Below are positions 36,937 to 45,636 of a DNA stretch of 64,000 nt, one piece after another (within the stretch, counting starts at the first letter, position 1; each line of letters opens with the position of its first letter). The stretch covers positions 1 through 64,000 of the forward strand of contig NZ_FNBN01000015.1 of NCBI RefSeq assembly GCF_900102545.1. The letters run 5' to 3'. The notes beneath the pieces were generated by a model. It was not told the origin of the DNA. It searched no databases and worked only from the letters and a program-made list of their open reading frames with translations. The translations under genes and the position numbers were made by a program. Source of the stretch: Chitinophaga filiformis. Lineage in GTDB: Bacteria > Bacteroidota > Bacteroidia > Chitinophagales > Chitinophagaceae.

Positions 36937-38829
36937 ATGAAAAAACTATTGAACATCCTTTTTCTCCTGCTGCCTGCCTTCGCTTTTGCGCAATCTGCAA
37001 AGATGGCTGAAACGATGATCAGGTTATGGGGAGATTCGTTACAACTGGCAGGAAGGCCCGCACATTGGACATATGACCAGGGTGTGGTACTGGAAGGCTT
37101 TACCGGATTGTGGAAGAATACAGGTGACGGAAAATACTTCCGTTTCATACAGACCGGCATTGATCATTATCTCGAAAAGGATGGAACTATCCGTACTTAT
37201 AAGGCTGAAGATTACAACATAGACAATATTAAAAATGGCCGCTCTTTATTGTTGCTGTATAAAGTGACCAATGATGAGAAATATAAACTGGCCGCAGATA
37301 AACTGAAAGCGCAGCTGGATAAACATCCACGTACAAATGAAGGCGGTTTCTGGCATAAGAAGCGTTATCCTTACCAGATGTGGCTGGACGGCCTGTATAT
37401 GGGAGAGCCTTTCTATGCTGAGTATGCAGCGCTCTTTCATGATGACGCCGCGTTCAAAGATATTACACGTCAGTTTGTGCTGATGGAAGTACATTCCCGC
37501 GATACTAAAACGGGATTGTTGTATCATGGGTATGATGAATCACGTGCCCAAAAATGGGCGGATAAGACCACCGGTCGTTCTCCCAATTTCTGGGGCCGTG
37601 CCATGGGTTGGTATGGAATGGCATTGGTGGATGTACTGGAATATTTCCCACAGGGACATCCCGGCAGGGACAGCCTGATACAGATCCTGAACAGGCTGGC
37701 TGTTGCCATTAAGAAATACCAGGACCCTGCCAGCGGTTGCTGGTGGCAGGTACTGGATAAAGCAAAGGAAAAAGGCAATTACCTGGAAGCCTCTGCTTCC
37801 TGCATGTTTGTGTATACACTGGCCAAAGGCGTACGCCTGGGATATCTTCCCGCCAGCTATAGCGCAGTGGCTGATAAAGGTTATAAAGGATTAACAAAAC
37901 AGTTTGTAAGACCTGCCCCCGAAGGTGGTGTGAACCTGGAAGGTACTGTAAGTGTTGCCGGATTAGGTGGTGATCCTTACCGTGATGGTAGTTATGCTTA
38001 TTACCTCAGTGAGAAAGTCGTGACGAATGACCCCAAAGGAGTAGGGGCATATATGATGGCAGCAAATGAAATGGAGCAGGCAGCTATTCCCAAAACAGGA
38101 AAAGGTGTAACAGTAACGATCGACAATTACTTCAATAACGAATTCAGAAAAGGTCCTGTAGGGCAACCGGAATCCTGGCATTACGTATGGAATGAGATGG
38201 ACAATGGTGGTTATTCTCTCTGGGGACATATCTTCCGCAACAGAGGCGCCGCAATAAATACATTGTCTGCAGCGCCTACTGCTGCAAGTCTTGCAAAGAC
38301 TAACATTTTCCTCATCGTTGACCCGGATACAGAAAGGGAAACGACGCAGCCAAACTATATGACGGATGCGCATGCAGAAGAGATATATAACTGGGTAAAG
38401 AAAGGAGGCGTATTGGTGATCCTGCAGAATGACGCCGGTAATTCCGAAATAAAAACCTTCAATAAATTAACAAGCCGTTTCGGCATTACGTTCAAAGAAG
38501 ACAGCCGTAATCACGTAGAAGGTAAACAGTTTGAACAGGGCGCTTTATTCCTGCCTGCCGGCAATGAAGTATTCCCGCATACCAAAAAGGTTTATATCAA
38601 AGAGATCTCTACCATCACCACGGCACAACCGGCAAGAGCGGTGTATACCGATAAGGGAGACGTAATAATGGCCGTATCTAAAATGGGTAAAGGAACAGTA
38701 TTCGCCGTAGGCGATCCATGGTTCTATAACGAATATCTTGACGGACGCCGCTTACCGGCATCTTTTGAAAACTACCAGGCAGCTGTTGATCTTACTGAAT
38801 GGCTGTTCAAACAGGTAGCGCGTAAATAA
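36937..38829 (+). CDS. GH105 unsaturated rhamnogalacturonyl hydrolase with extra C-terminal domain
   Basis: This 630-residue exported protein has a signal peptide (about 1-19). The (alpha/alpha)6 GH105 domain (about 22-365) resembles YteR/RhiN. YPYQMWLDGLYMGEPFY carries the probable catalytic Asp151, and SPNFWGRAMGWYGMALVDVL and YLEASASCMFVYTLAKG are family blocks. GH105 removes the 4,5-unsaturated uronate left by pectate or rhamnogalacturonan lyases. The C-terminal part (about 385-630) resembles a DUF4350/glutamine-amidotransferase-like fold (GVLVILQNDAGNSEIKTFNK, GKGTVFAVGDPWFYNEY). That makes the protein much longer than single-domain YteR (about 373). No polysaccharide lyase is encoded in the window. 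Confidence 0.88.
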   Translation: MKKLLNILFLLLPAFAFAQSAKMAETMIRLWGDSLQLAGRPAHWTYDQGVVLEGFTGLWKNTGDGKYFRFIQTGIDHYLEKDGTIRTYKAEDYNIDNIKNGRSLLLLYKVTNDEKYKLAADKLKAQLDKHPRTNEGGFWHKKRYPYQMWLDGLYMGEPFYAEYAALFHDDAAFKDITRQFVLMEVHSRDTKTGLLYHGYDESRAQKWADKTTGRSPNFWGRAMGWYGMALVDVLEYFPQGHPGRDSLIQILNRLAVAIKKYQDPASGCWWQVLDKAKEKGNYLEASASCMFVYTLAKGVRLGYLPASYSAVADKGYKGLTKQFVRPAPEGGVNLEGTVSVAGLGGDPYRDGSYAYYLSEKVVTNDPKGVGAYMMAANEMEQAAIPKTGKGVTVTIDNYFNNEFRKGPVGQPESWHYVWNEMDNGGYSLWGHIFRNRGAAINTLSAAPTAASLAKTNIFLIVDPDTERETTQPNYMTDAHAEEIYNWVKKGGVLVILQNDAGNSEIKTFNKLTSRFGITFKEDSRNHVEGKQFEQGALFLPAGNEVFPHTKKVYIKEISTITTAQPARAVYTDKGDVIMAVSKMGKGTVFAVGDPWFYNEYLDGRRLPASFENYQAAVDLTEWLFKQVARK

Positions 38830-38843
38830 TGTAAACGAGGCAT

Positions 38844-40289
38844 ATGCAATTGAACAAACAGTTATTGAGCGGCGAAGAACGTCGGGACTTGCCCGAGAAA
38901 GTGCTGCAATTCGGTACCGGGGTACTGTTACGTGGGCTGCCGGATTATTTTATTGACAAGGCCAATAAAGCAGGCATTTTCAATGGCCGTATCGTAGTGA
39001 TCAAGTCGACAGACAAAGGCAATACAGACGCCTACCAGCAACAGGACAACCTGTACACACATTGCATACAGGGTATCATGCAGGGTAGGAGAGTGGAGGA
39101 GTATATTGTCAATGCCGCCATCAGCAGGGTATTATCTGCCGCAGCAGAATGGGAAGAAATACTGGCCTGCGCGGCTTCTCCTGACATGGAAATAGTGATT
39201 TCCAATACGACAGAAGTAGGTATTACTCTATCAGATGATAATGTACATGCTGCGCCGCCTGCCTCTTTTCCCGGTAAACTGCTGGCATTCCTTCTGCGTC
39301 GTTATCAGCATTTCAAAGGAGATCCGGATAAAGGAATGGTGATCATTCCTACGGAACTGATTCCTGACAATGGCACCAAACTGAAAAATATACTGCTTGA
39401 ACTGGCCAGACGTAATCAGCTGGATGAGACCTTCATTCAATGGTTAAATGCTGCCAATCATATCTGCAATTCACTGGTAGACCGTATTGTACCGGGTGCA
39501 TTAGCTCCGGCAGCGCATACTGCGGTGGAACAGCAACTGGATTATGAAGATCAGCTGATGATCATGTCTGAGCCATATGCGCTGTGGGCAATAGAGACAG
39601 ACCATGAAACAGTCAGGAAGAAACTGTCCTTCTACCAGACTGACAGCGGTGTAATATTAGCGCCGGATATCAACGTGTTCCGTGAGCTGAAGTTACGTCT
39701 GCTGAATGGTACGCATACGCTTACCTGCGGACTTGCAGCCTTAGCGGGATTTGAAACCGTGAAGGAGGCAATGGAAGATACGGCCATGGAAAGCTGTATA
39801 TCTGCCCTGATGAAACATGAAATAGTACCCGCTATTACAGATATGACCATCCGTGAAGACGCGGCATTGCGCTTTGCGGGAAGTGTGCTGGACCGTTTCA
39901 GGAACCCTTATATCGAACACCGCTGGTTAAGCATCACGATGCAGTATACTTCCAAGATGAAGATGCGGGTGATACCGGTATTACAACACCATTACCAGCG
40001 CTACGAAGAAGTGCCTGCATTGATGGCGCTTGGCTTTGCGGCCTACCTGCTGTTTATGCGGGATGGTAATGTAACAGACGATCATGCAGCTTATTTCAAA
40101 GAGAAATGGCAAAGGCTGGAACCGGCAGTACTGGTACAGACAGTATTGAAGGACACCACGCTATGGGGTACAGACCTAACCACATTAACAGGCTTTGCGC
40201 ATGCAGTGACAGTGATGCTGGGCGCATTGCAGACGGAAGGAGCTCTTTCATTGATCAGAAGAGTATCCGAAGAAATAACGATTGCTTAA
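38844..40289 (+). CDS. uxaB: Tagaturonate reductase (altronate oxidoreductase)
   Basis: This 481-residue cytoplasmic enzyme of the mannitol dehydrogenase family reduces D-tagaturonate to D-altronate with NADH, the second step of galacturonate breakdown. The N-terminal nucleotide-binding motif is VLQFGTGVLLRGLPDYFIDK. Further family blocks are ISNTTEVGITL, HICNSLVDRIVPG and LLNGTHTLTCGLAALAG. Its start is 14 bases after the GH105 stop, and uxaA begins 2 bases after its own stop. Polymer degradation and monomer catabolism are therefore on one operon. Confidence 0.92.
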   Translation: MQLNKQLLSGEERRDLPEKVLQFGTGVLLRGLPDYFIDKANKAGIFNGRIVVIKSTDKGNTDAYQQQDNLYTHCIQGIMQGRRVEEYIVNAAISRVLSAAAEWEEILACAASPDMEIVISNTTEVGITLSDDNVHAAPPASFPGKLLAFLLRRYQHFKGDPDKGMVIIPTELIPDNGTKLKNILLELARRNQLDETFIQWLNAANHICNSLVDRIVPGALAPAAHTAVEQQLDYEDQLMIMSEPYALWAIETDHETVRKKLSFYQTDSGVILAPDINVFRELKLRLLNGTHTLTCGLAALAGFETVKEAMEDTAMESCISALMKHEIVPAITDMTIREDAALRFAGSVLDRFRNPYIEHRWLSITMQYTSKMKMRVIPVLQHHYQRYEEVPALMALGFAAYLLFMRDGNVTDDHAAYFKEKWQRLEPAVLVQTVLKDTTLWGTDLTTLTGFAHAVTVMLGALQTEGALSLIRRVSEEITIA

Positions 40290-40291
40290 AA

Positions 40292-41971
40292 ATGAATACA
40301 GATATGACGACGGGGACGAAACGGAAAGTGCTAAAAGTGCATCCGCATGATAATGTGGTAGTAGCGCTTACTGACCTGAAAAAAGGCGACAGTGTACAGG
40401 AAAATGGCCAGGTATATACAGTGGTAGAAGATATACCGGCAAAGCACAAATTCACGGAAACAGCGCTCAATACAGGAGATGCAATAACGATGTATGGTGT
40501 GCTGGTAGGTCGCGCAAAAGAAACATTACCAGCCGGTGCTAAAATAGCGGTAAGCAATGTAAAACATGCTGCCAGCGACTTTCAGCTGGCGCCTGCAAGA
40601 AGAACATCCTGGCATATACCGGATATTTCGAAATGGCAGCAACGCACGTTTATGGGCTATCACCGGGCAGATGGCAGTGTAGGTACAGGCAATTACTGGT
40701 TGGTGATCCCAATGGTGTTTTGTGAGAACAGGAATGTGGAAGTATTAAGAGAAACACTGGTAGAGGAACTGGGCTATGGCCGTCCGAAGAAATATGCAGC
40801 ATTTGCCCGTAAACTGGCAGCGCAGTATAAACAAGGCGCAGATGCCAATAGTATACTGGAAACAGTATATACAGAAGATGATGGCGCTGCACAACAACCC
40901 CGCCTCTTCGAAAATGTAGACGGTATCAAATTCCTGACACATGAAGGTGGCTGTGGTGGTATCAGGCAGGATGCACAAACGCTGTGTGGATTGCTGGCAG
41001 GATATATCACACATGCAAATGTAGCAGGAGCTACCGTATTAAGTCTGGGTTGCCAGAATGCACAGATCTCTATGCTTGAGGAAGAGATTAAAAAGCGGTC
41101 GCCTCAGTTCAGCAAACCCTTATACATACTGGATCAGCAACAAACAGGTACTGAGCAGGCTTTGATCACTGCGGCGGTAAAGCAGACCATGGCTGGATTG
41201 ATTGAAGCTAACAAGATCACCCGTCAGCCAGCACCACTGTCTAAATTATGCATAGGACTGGAATGTGGCGGTTCCGATGGCTTCTCCGGTATCTCCGCCA
41301 ATCCCGCTATTGGCTATACTTCTGACCTGCTGGTAGCATTAGGTGGCTCAGTAATATTATCCGAATTCCCGGAGTTATGTGGTGTGGAGCAGGAGTTAAG
41401 CGACCGTTGTGCAGATGAAAAAGATGCATTACGTTTTATAGATCTCATGCGTACCTATCAGCGACGTGCAGAGGAAGCAGGTTCCGGTTTCGATATGAAC
41501 CCCTCACCAGGTAACATCAAAGATGGCCTGATCACAGACGCTATTAAATCCGCCGGAGCGGCCAAGAAAGGCGGTACTTCGCCTGTGGCAGCCGTGCTTG
41601 ATTATCCGGAGAAGGTGAGTAAACCAGGTCTCAACCTGCTTTGTACACCCGGCAATGATGTAGAGTCAACAACAGCTGAAGTGGGATCAGGCGCTACGAT
41701 CGTATTATTCACCACCGGCCTGGGTACACCCACCGGTAATCCTGTGACGCCCGTTATAAAGCTATCCAGCAATACAAAGCTCTATGAGCGCATGCCCGAT
41801 ATCATCGATATCAATACAGGCACTATCATCGATGGAGAAGAGTCTATTCAGGAAGCTGGTGAACGCATTCTTAACTATGTGATCGATGTGGCCAGCGGAA
41901 CTACAAAAGCCAGATCCGTTATCAACGGACAGGATGATTTCATTCCCTGGAAAAGAGGTGTGTCACTGTAA
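40292..41971 (+). CDS. uxaA: Altronate dehydratase
   Basis: This 559-residue iron-dependent dehydratase converts D-altronate to 2-keto-3-deoxygluconate. The N-terminal SAF domain (about 1-90, VLKVHPHDNVVVALTDLKKG) is followed by the UxaA core. Core motifs are FMGYHRADGSVGTGNYWLVI, THEGGCGG, LSLGCQNAQISMLEEEIKK and GLECGGSDGFSGISANPAIG, with LTTGLGTPTGNPVTPVIK-like FTTGLGTPTGNPVTPVIK near the C-terminus. Conserved cysteines in GGCGG and LGCQN fit metal binding. ATG 40292 is preferred over an upstream frame overlapping uxaB. No KDG kinase or KDPG aldolase is encoded nearby. Confidence 0.92.
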   Translation: MNTDMTTGTKRKVLKVHPHDNVVVALTDLKKGDSVQENGQVYTVVEDIPAKHKFTETALNTGDAITMYGVLVGRAKETLPAGAKIAVSNVKHAASDFQLAPARRTSWHIPDISKWQQRTFMGYHRADGSVGTGNYWLVIPMVFCENRNVEVLRETLVEELGYGRPKKYAAFARKLAAQYKQGADANSILETVYTEDDGAAQQPRLFENVDGIKFLTHEGGCGGIRQDAQTLCGLLAGYITHANVAGATVLSLGCQNAQISMLEEEIKKRSPQFSKPLYILDQQQTGTEQALITAAVKQTMAGLIEANKITRQPAPLSKLCIGLECGGSDGFSGISANPAIGYTSDLLVALGGSVILSEFPELCGVEQELSDRCADEKDALRFIDLMRTYQRRAEEAGSGFDMNPSPGNIKDGLITDAIKSAGAAKKGGTSPVAAVLDYPEKVSKPGLNLLCTPGNDVESTTAEVGSGATIVLFTTGLGTPTGNPVTPVIKLSSNTKLYERMPDIIDINTGTIIDGEESIQEAGERILNYVIDVASGTTKARSVINGQDDFIPWKRGVSL

Positions 41972-41990
41972 TCTTACTAACTATTAATTA

Positions 41991-43433
41991 ATGTCAACAA
42001 TGAAGAAGTTCCTGGATGAACACTTTCTCCTGAGTAATAATACTGCGAAACGTTTGTACCATGACTATGCAAAAGAGATGCCTGTAATTGATTATCATTG
42101 TCACCTGCCACCAGCGCAGATAGCAGCAGATACGAAGTTTGGCAATCTCACGCAGGCATGGTTGTACGGCGATCATTATAAGTGGAGAGCGATGCGTACC
42201 AACGGCGTGCCTGAAAGCTATTGCACCGGTAACAGGTCTGACTGGGAGAAGTTTGAGAAATGGGCAGAGACAGTACCTTATACGCTGCGTAATCCATTGT
42301 ATCATTGGACACACCTGGAGTTGCAGCGCTACTTCGATATTCATGATGTGCTGAATGCTGCTTCCGCTGCAGACATTTATGAGAACGCCAGTGCACAGCT
42401 GGGCACCAGCGCTTACAGTACGCGCAACCTGTTGCGTAAGATGAATGTAGCATTGGTTTGTACAACAGATGATCCGGCAGATACGCTGGAATATCATCAG
42501 CAATTAAGACAGGATGGTTTTGAAATACCTATCCTGCCTGCGTTCCGGCCCGATCAATCCATGAATGTTGATGACCCTGAAAAATATAATCAATATCTGC
42601 AACGTTTGGAAGAAGCCTCCGGCATCACGATCACCACTTACAATGATCTGCTGGATGCATTGAAGAACAGACACGATTTCTTTGCCTCACAGGGTTGTTC
42701 TGTATCTGACCATGGTATCGAAGAGATCTATGCAGAAGACTTCCAGGAAAAAGATATCCACGCTGTTTTTCTGAAGGTAAGAGGCGGTACCAGACTGAAT
42801 CTGCAGGAAACAAGACAGATTAAGTCTGCATTGCTGTTACAGCTGGCGGAATGGGATTGGGAAAAGGGTTGGGTACAACAGTATCACCTGGGCGCATTAC
42901 GTAACAACAACTCTCGTATGATGCGCTTGTTAGGTCCTGATACCGGTTGGGATTCTATTGGTGATTTCTCACAGGCAAGAGCACTGGCGAAGTTCCTGGA
43001 TCGCCTGGATAGCCAGGATAAACTGGCCCGGACTATCCTTTATAATCTCAATCCGGCCGACAATGAACTGCTGGCAACGATGATTGGTAACTTCAATGAC
43101 GGCTCTATTGCTGGCAAGGTGCAATTTGGTTCTGCATGGTGGTTCCTGGATCAGAAAGATGGTATGATCAAACAGCTGAATGCCTTATCCAATATGGGAT
43201 TATTAAGCCGCTTCGTAGGTATGCTGACAGATTCCCGTAGCTTCTTATCTTATCCGCGTCATGAATATTTCCGCCGTATCGTATGTGAATTATTGGGCCA
43301 GGAAGTGGAGAATGGTGAATTACCAAATGATATAGAATGGATCGGCAAGGTCGTTAAAGATATCTGCTACTATAACGCGCAACAATATTTCAACTGGAAA
43401 GAACTCGGCGTTGAAGCGGGTGTGGGTCGATAA
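41991..43433 (+). CDS. uxaC: Glucuronate/galacturonate isomerase
   Basis: This 480-residue amidohydrolase-superfamily isomerase interconverts galacturonate and tagaturonate, and glucuronate and fructuronate. VIDYHCHLPPAQIA carries the metal-binding HxH. Other family blocks are ALVCTTDDPADTLEYHQQL, YHLGALRNNNSRMMRLLGPD and GMLTDSRSFLSYPRHEYFRR. It is 19 bases downstream of uxaA and closes the pectin operon. Two starts are possible, ATG 41991 or ATG 42000. With uxaB and uxaA it converts galacturonate released by GH28/GH105 to 2-keto-3-deoxygluconate. uxuA/uxuB for glucuronate are not in the window. Confidence 0.94.
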   Translation: MSTMKKFLDEHFLLSNNTAKRLYHDYAKEMPVIDYHCHLPPAQIAADTKFGNLTQAWLYGDHYKWRAMRTNGVPESYCTGNRSDWEKFEKWAETVPYTLRNPLYHWTHLELQRYFDIHDVLNAASAADIYENASAQLGTSAYSTRNLLRKMNVALVCTTDDPADTLEYHQQLRQDGFEIPILPAFRPDQSMNVDDPEKYNQYLQRLEEASGITITTYNDLLDALKNRHDFFASQGCSVSDHGIEEIYAEDFQEKDIHAVFLKVRGGTRLNLQETRQIKSALLLQLAEWDWEKGWVQQYHLGALRNNNSRMMRLLGPDTGWDSIGDFSQARALAKFLDRLDSQDKLARTILYNLNPADNELLATMIGNFNDGSIAGKVQFGSAWWFLDQKDGMIKQLNALSNMGLLSRFVGMLTDSRSFLSYPRHEYFRRIVCELLGQEVENGELPNDIEWIGKVVKDICYYNAQQYFNWKELGVEAGVGR

Positions 43434-43438
43434 TTTCC

Positions 43439-43636
43439 GCCCTGCAGGAGTGACGTTGTTATATCGCGGGGTGCAACTATGGTGACATGATGTGATAATT
43501 CGCGTCAATCCACCCCGTCAGGGGTGGTTGTGTTTGTAGCGCGGGGTGATAACCCCGGGAACATGATGCGATATTCGCGTCAATCCACCCCGTCAGGGGT
43601 GGCCGTGTTTGTAGCCCGGGGTGACAACCCCGGGGA
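43439..43636 (+). repeat. Block B intergenic repeat, three tandem units (75-bp period)
   Basis: Two good units start at 43501 and 43576 with CGCGTCAATCCACCCCGTCA; a decayed unit precedes them (43439-43500). Each has hairpin 1 (CCACCCC-gtca-GGGGTGG), the core GTGTTTGTAGC, and hairpin 2 (GGGGTGA-y-AACCCC). They match copies at 1, 51795, 58230 and 60734. They could act as bidirectional transcription roadblocks. Confidence 0.85.
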
Positions 43637-43645
43637 TCCGGGCAA

Positions 43646-43756
43646 TATAAAATGGGCCGATCTGTTACATTATAACTATGGCTAAGCTGTTTTTTTTGAA
43701 ATCCAATCTGTTTACGTCTGATATTTATTCCTAAAACAGATCCAGCCCATTTTATA
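43646..43756. mobile_element. Possible MITE or IS remnant with terminal inverted repeats
   Basis: The left end (43646-43667, starting TATAAAATGGGC, then GATCTGTT) pairs with the right end (43735-43756, AACAGATC then GCCCATTTTATA). Twenty bases match, with only a 1-versus-2-base bulge. The 67 bases between them carry no ORF. The outermost TA on both sides would suit a TA-target transposon, but no longer target duplication is visible and no transposase is present. An unusually long regulatory stem is the alternative. Confidence 0.45.
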
Positions 43757-43954
43757 CTGCCGGTACTATTAGAGAATTGCTCTTCCCAGCCTAAGTTTTA
43801 TTTATCCATTCAACGTTCTTCAAGCGATTGTCTAAAGCTAATCGTATTTATATCCTGCACTTAAGTATCCTGATTTTCTTACCCGAAGAACCACTTCCGC
43901 AACAGCTCTCCCGTTACGGAAGTGTAAACAACTAAACAACTCTCAGATTTATGA

Positions 43955-44986
43955 TTAACAATTCGCGCAAGCGTAATTGGGTTTTTTAAGTGGCTCACTG
44001 GAAGTCATTTCAAACTTACCGGAGAGGGGAGAAGAAACACATGGATTTTCGAAAGCGATGAGATCTGCCAATCCGTTCTGCACGGTCTGTTCCGCATATA
44101 CGGCATCATAATCACCATTCAGGATGAGTGTACCATTGAACCTTGAACGGACACCTGCTATCAGTGTAGCCGGAGTGGAAGGTTCTGTCAGCAGATGGAT
44201 ATAAGACAAGCCATAAGTGTCCAGTGCATCCACCAGGTAAGCGTAAGTTGCATCTATCTCATTATGATGCTGAAGATCGTTTACCTGGCTGTAAGGCGAC
44301 AGGCGGATACCTGTGCGGTGTTTGCCGATGGCGTGACTCACAGCAGCTACCGTTTCCAGTATAAAGCGGACCCTGTTAGGGATGCTGCCGCCGTATTTAT
44401 CTGTACGCTGATTAGTATCAGGATGCAGGAACTGGTCCATCAGGTAGCCATGTGCTGCGTGCAGTTCTACTCCGTCAAACCCGGCTGCAATAGCCTGGGT
44501 GGCTGCCTTCACATACTGCTGCACCATTTTCTGTACTTCTGAAGTGGTCATCGCTCTCGGAGTGGCATATGGCTGCCATCCGTGTTGTTCTGTCCAGATC
44601 TCTCCTTTGGCGGCAACCGCTGAAGGAGCAATCACTTCTGCCTTTCCGGGCATGTTTGCCGGATGTGATATACGTCCGGTATGCATGATCTGCAGGAAGA
44701 TCCGGCCTCCGTTCTCATGAACTGCCTTTGTAACTTTCTTCCATCCGTTTATCTGGTCCTTGCTGTAGATGCCAGGCATGTGCGCTTTGCCCATACCATT
44801 CTCCGCAGGACCGGTCCCCTCTGCTATGATCAGGCCAGCTTTGGCCCGCTGGCTATAGTAGTTCACCATCACGTCGTTCGGAATACCCGCAGGAACGTGC
44901 GTCTTGCCCAAGGTAGGCGCCATGACTACCTTGTTGGATATGGCGTAATTGCCTATTGTAGTAGATGATAATAGTGTTGGATACAT
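43955..44986 (-). CDS. Old yellow enzyme family alkene reductase
   Basis: This 343-residue FMN-dependent NAD(P)H oxidoreductase has a TIM-barrel fold. The FMN and substrate region includes NKVVMAPTLGKTHVPAGIPN. The active-site block is GFDGVELHAAHGYLMDQFLH, followed by DKYGGSIPNRVRFILE. The enzymes reduce activated C=C bonds of electrophiles such as enones or nitroesters. The frame extends 40 codons upstream, but the ATG at 44986 gives the normal family start (MYPTLLSS). The protein ends CANC, which is unusual. A TetR-type site lies 26-39 bases upstream of the start, and the tetR gene precedes it, so it is probably de-repressed by an electrophile. Confidence 0.9.
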   Translation of the reverse strand: MYPTLLSSTTIGNYAISNKVVMAPTLGKTHVPAGIPNDVMVNYYSQRAKAGLIIAEGTGPAENGMGKAHMPGIYSKDQINGWKKVTKAVHENGGRIFLQIMHTGRISHPANMPGKAEVIAPSAVAAKGEIWTEQHGWQPYATPRAMTTSEVQKMVQQYVKAATQAIAAGFDGVELHAAHGYLMDQFLHPDTNQRTDKYGGSIPNRVRFILETVAAVSHAIGKHRTGIRLSPYSQVNDLQHHNEIDATYAYLVDALDTYGLSYIHLLTEPSTPATLIAGVRSRFNGTLILNGDYDAVYAEQTVQNGLADLIAFENPCVSSPLSGKFEMTSSEPLKKPNYACANC

Positions 44987-45011
44987 AGCCTGTCGTGTCG
45001 TTATTAATTCC

Positions 45012-45025
45012 AGAATGATTATTCC
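45012..45025. promoter_or_regulatory. TetR operator candidate, site 1 (before old yellow enzyme gene)
   Basis: AGAAT-GATT-ATTCC contains GAAT-N4-ATTC dyad symmetry. With its flanks (ATTCCAGAATGATTATTCCA) it closely resembles site 2 in front of tetR (ATTTCAGAATGAATGTTCCA). It lies between tetR and the reductase gene. Confidence 0.6.
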
Positions 45026-45044
45026 AAAAAAGAGTAAAAAAATA

Positions 45045-45617
45045 TCAATGCCTGATGCTATCCAATATATGGTCTGCCATACGTTCCAACATCTCTCTAT
45101 CACCAAAAAGGACGTCCATCATCCAGAGGGAGCTGAAGCTGGCGTAAAGGAACTGGGCTAATGTAGCAGGGTCTTTCTCTGCCGGTATTTCATTCATCTG
45201 TTTTGCTTTCTCCAGTAGTTCCTGTAAAACGCTGATGCTTGCTTTGGCCTGTTCCCTGACGATCATCTTAATGCCATCATCCATCGAAGCGAGTTCAAAG
45301 GATGTTTTGACCATCATACAGGATTTTCCCTCTTTTCTATTGGTAACGGCTCTTCGTACGATACTTTCCACTGCTGTCATAGGAGAGACCTTATCACAGC
45401 ATTGTTTATAGTCAAATAGTTTCTCTTTCGCGTAGTTCTGCAGACACTGTTGAAAGAGGGCGTACTTGTCGCCGTAAGTATCATATATACTGGCCCGGTT
45501 CAATTGCATCTCGTCTACAAGGTCCTGCATAGACGTAGCATTGTATCCCTTCTCCCAGAAGAGATCCCTTGCTTTTGCCAGCTTTTCCTCAGGATCGAAT
45601 GCTTTGTTACGTGCCAT
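45045..45617 (-). CDS. TetR family transcriptional regulator
   Basis: This 190-residue repressor has an N-terminal TetR HTH (about 10-55: AKARDLFWEKGYNATSMQDL, VDEMQLNRASIYDTYGDKYA). The all-helical ligand domain (about 80-190) has a CxxCC-like cluster near 72-74 (YKQCCDKV) and Cys99 in GKSCMMVKTS, which could be redox or electrophile sensors. TetR proteins of this group usually control a neighbouring oxidoreductase. It is co-directional with the old yellow enzyme gene (58-base gap). Operator-like repeats flank it on both sides, supporting autoregulation plus control of the reductase. Confidence 0.9.
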   Translation of the reverse strand: MARNKAFDPEEKLAKARDLFWEKGYNATSMQDLVDEMQLNRASIYDTYGDKYALFQQCLQNYAKEKLFDYKQCCDKVSPMTAVESIVRRAVTNRKEGKSCMMVKTSFELASMDDGIKMIVREQAKASISVLQELLEKAKQMNEIPAEKDPATLAQFLYASFSSLWMMDVLFGDREMLERMADHILDSIRH

Positions 45618-45636
45618 GACACAAAATTAGAATTTC

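Larger units (their letters stand above)
43434..43954. other. Gene-free convergent gap with block B repeats and an inverted-repeat element
   Basis: Between uxaC (+) and the old yellow enzyme gene (-) there is no supported gene. It contains three block B units (43439-43636) and a 111-bp element with terminal inverted repeats (43646-43756). A hairpin pairs CACTTCCG (43892-43899) with CGGAAGTG (43917-43924) and may terminate the minus-strand gene, although no T-tract follows. The rest is AT-rich without features. Confidence 0.75.
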
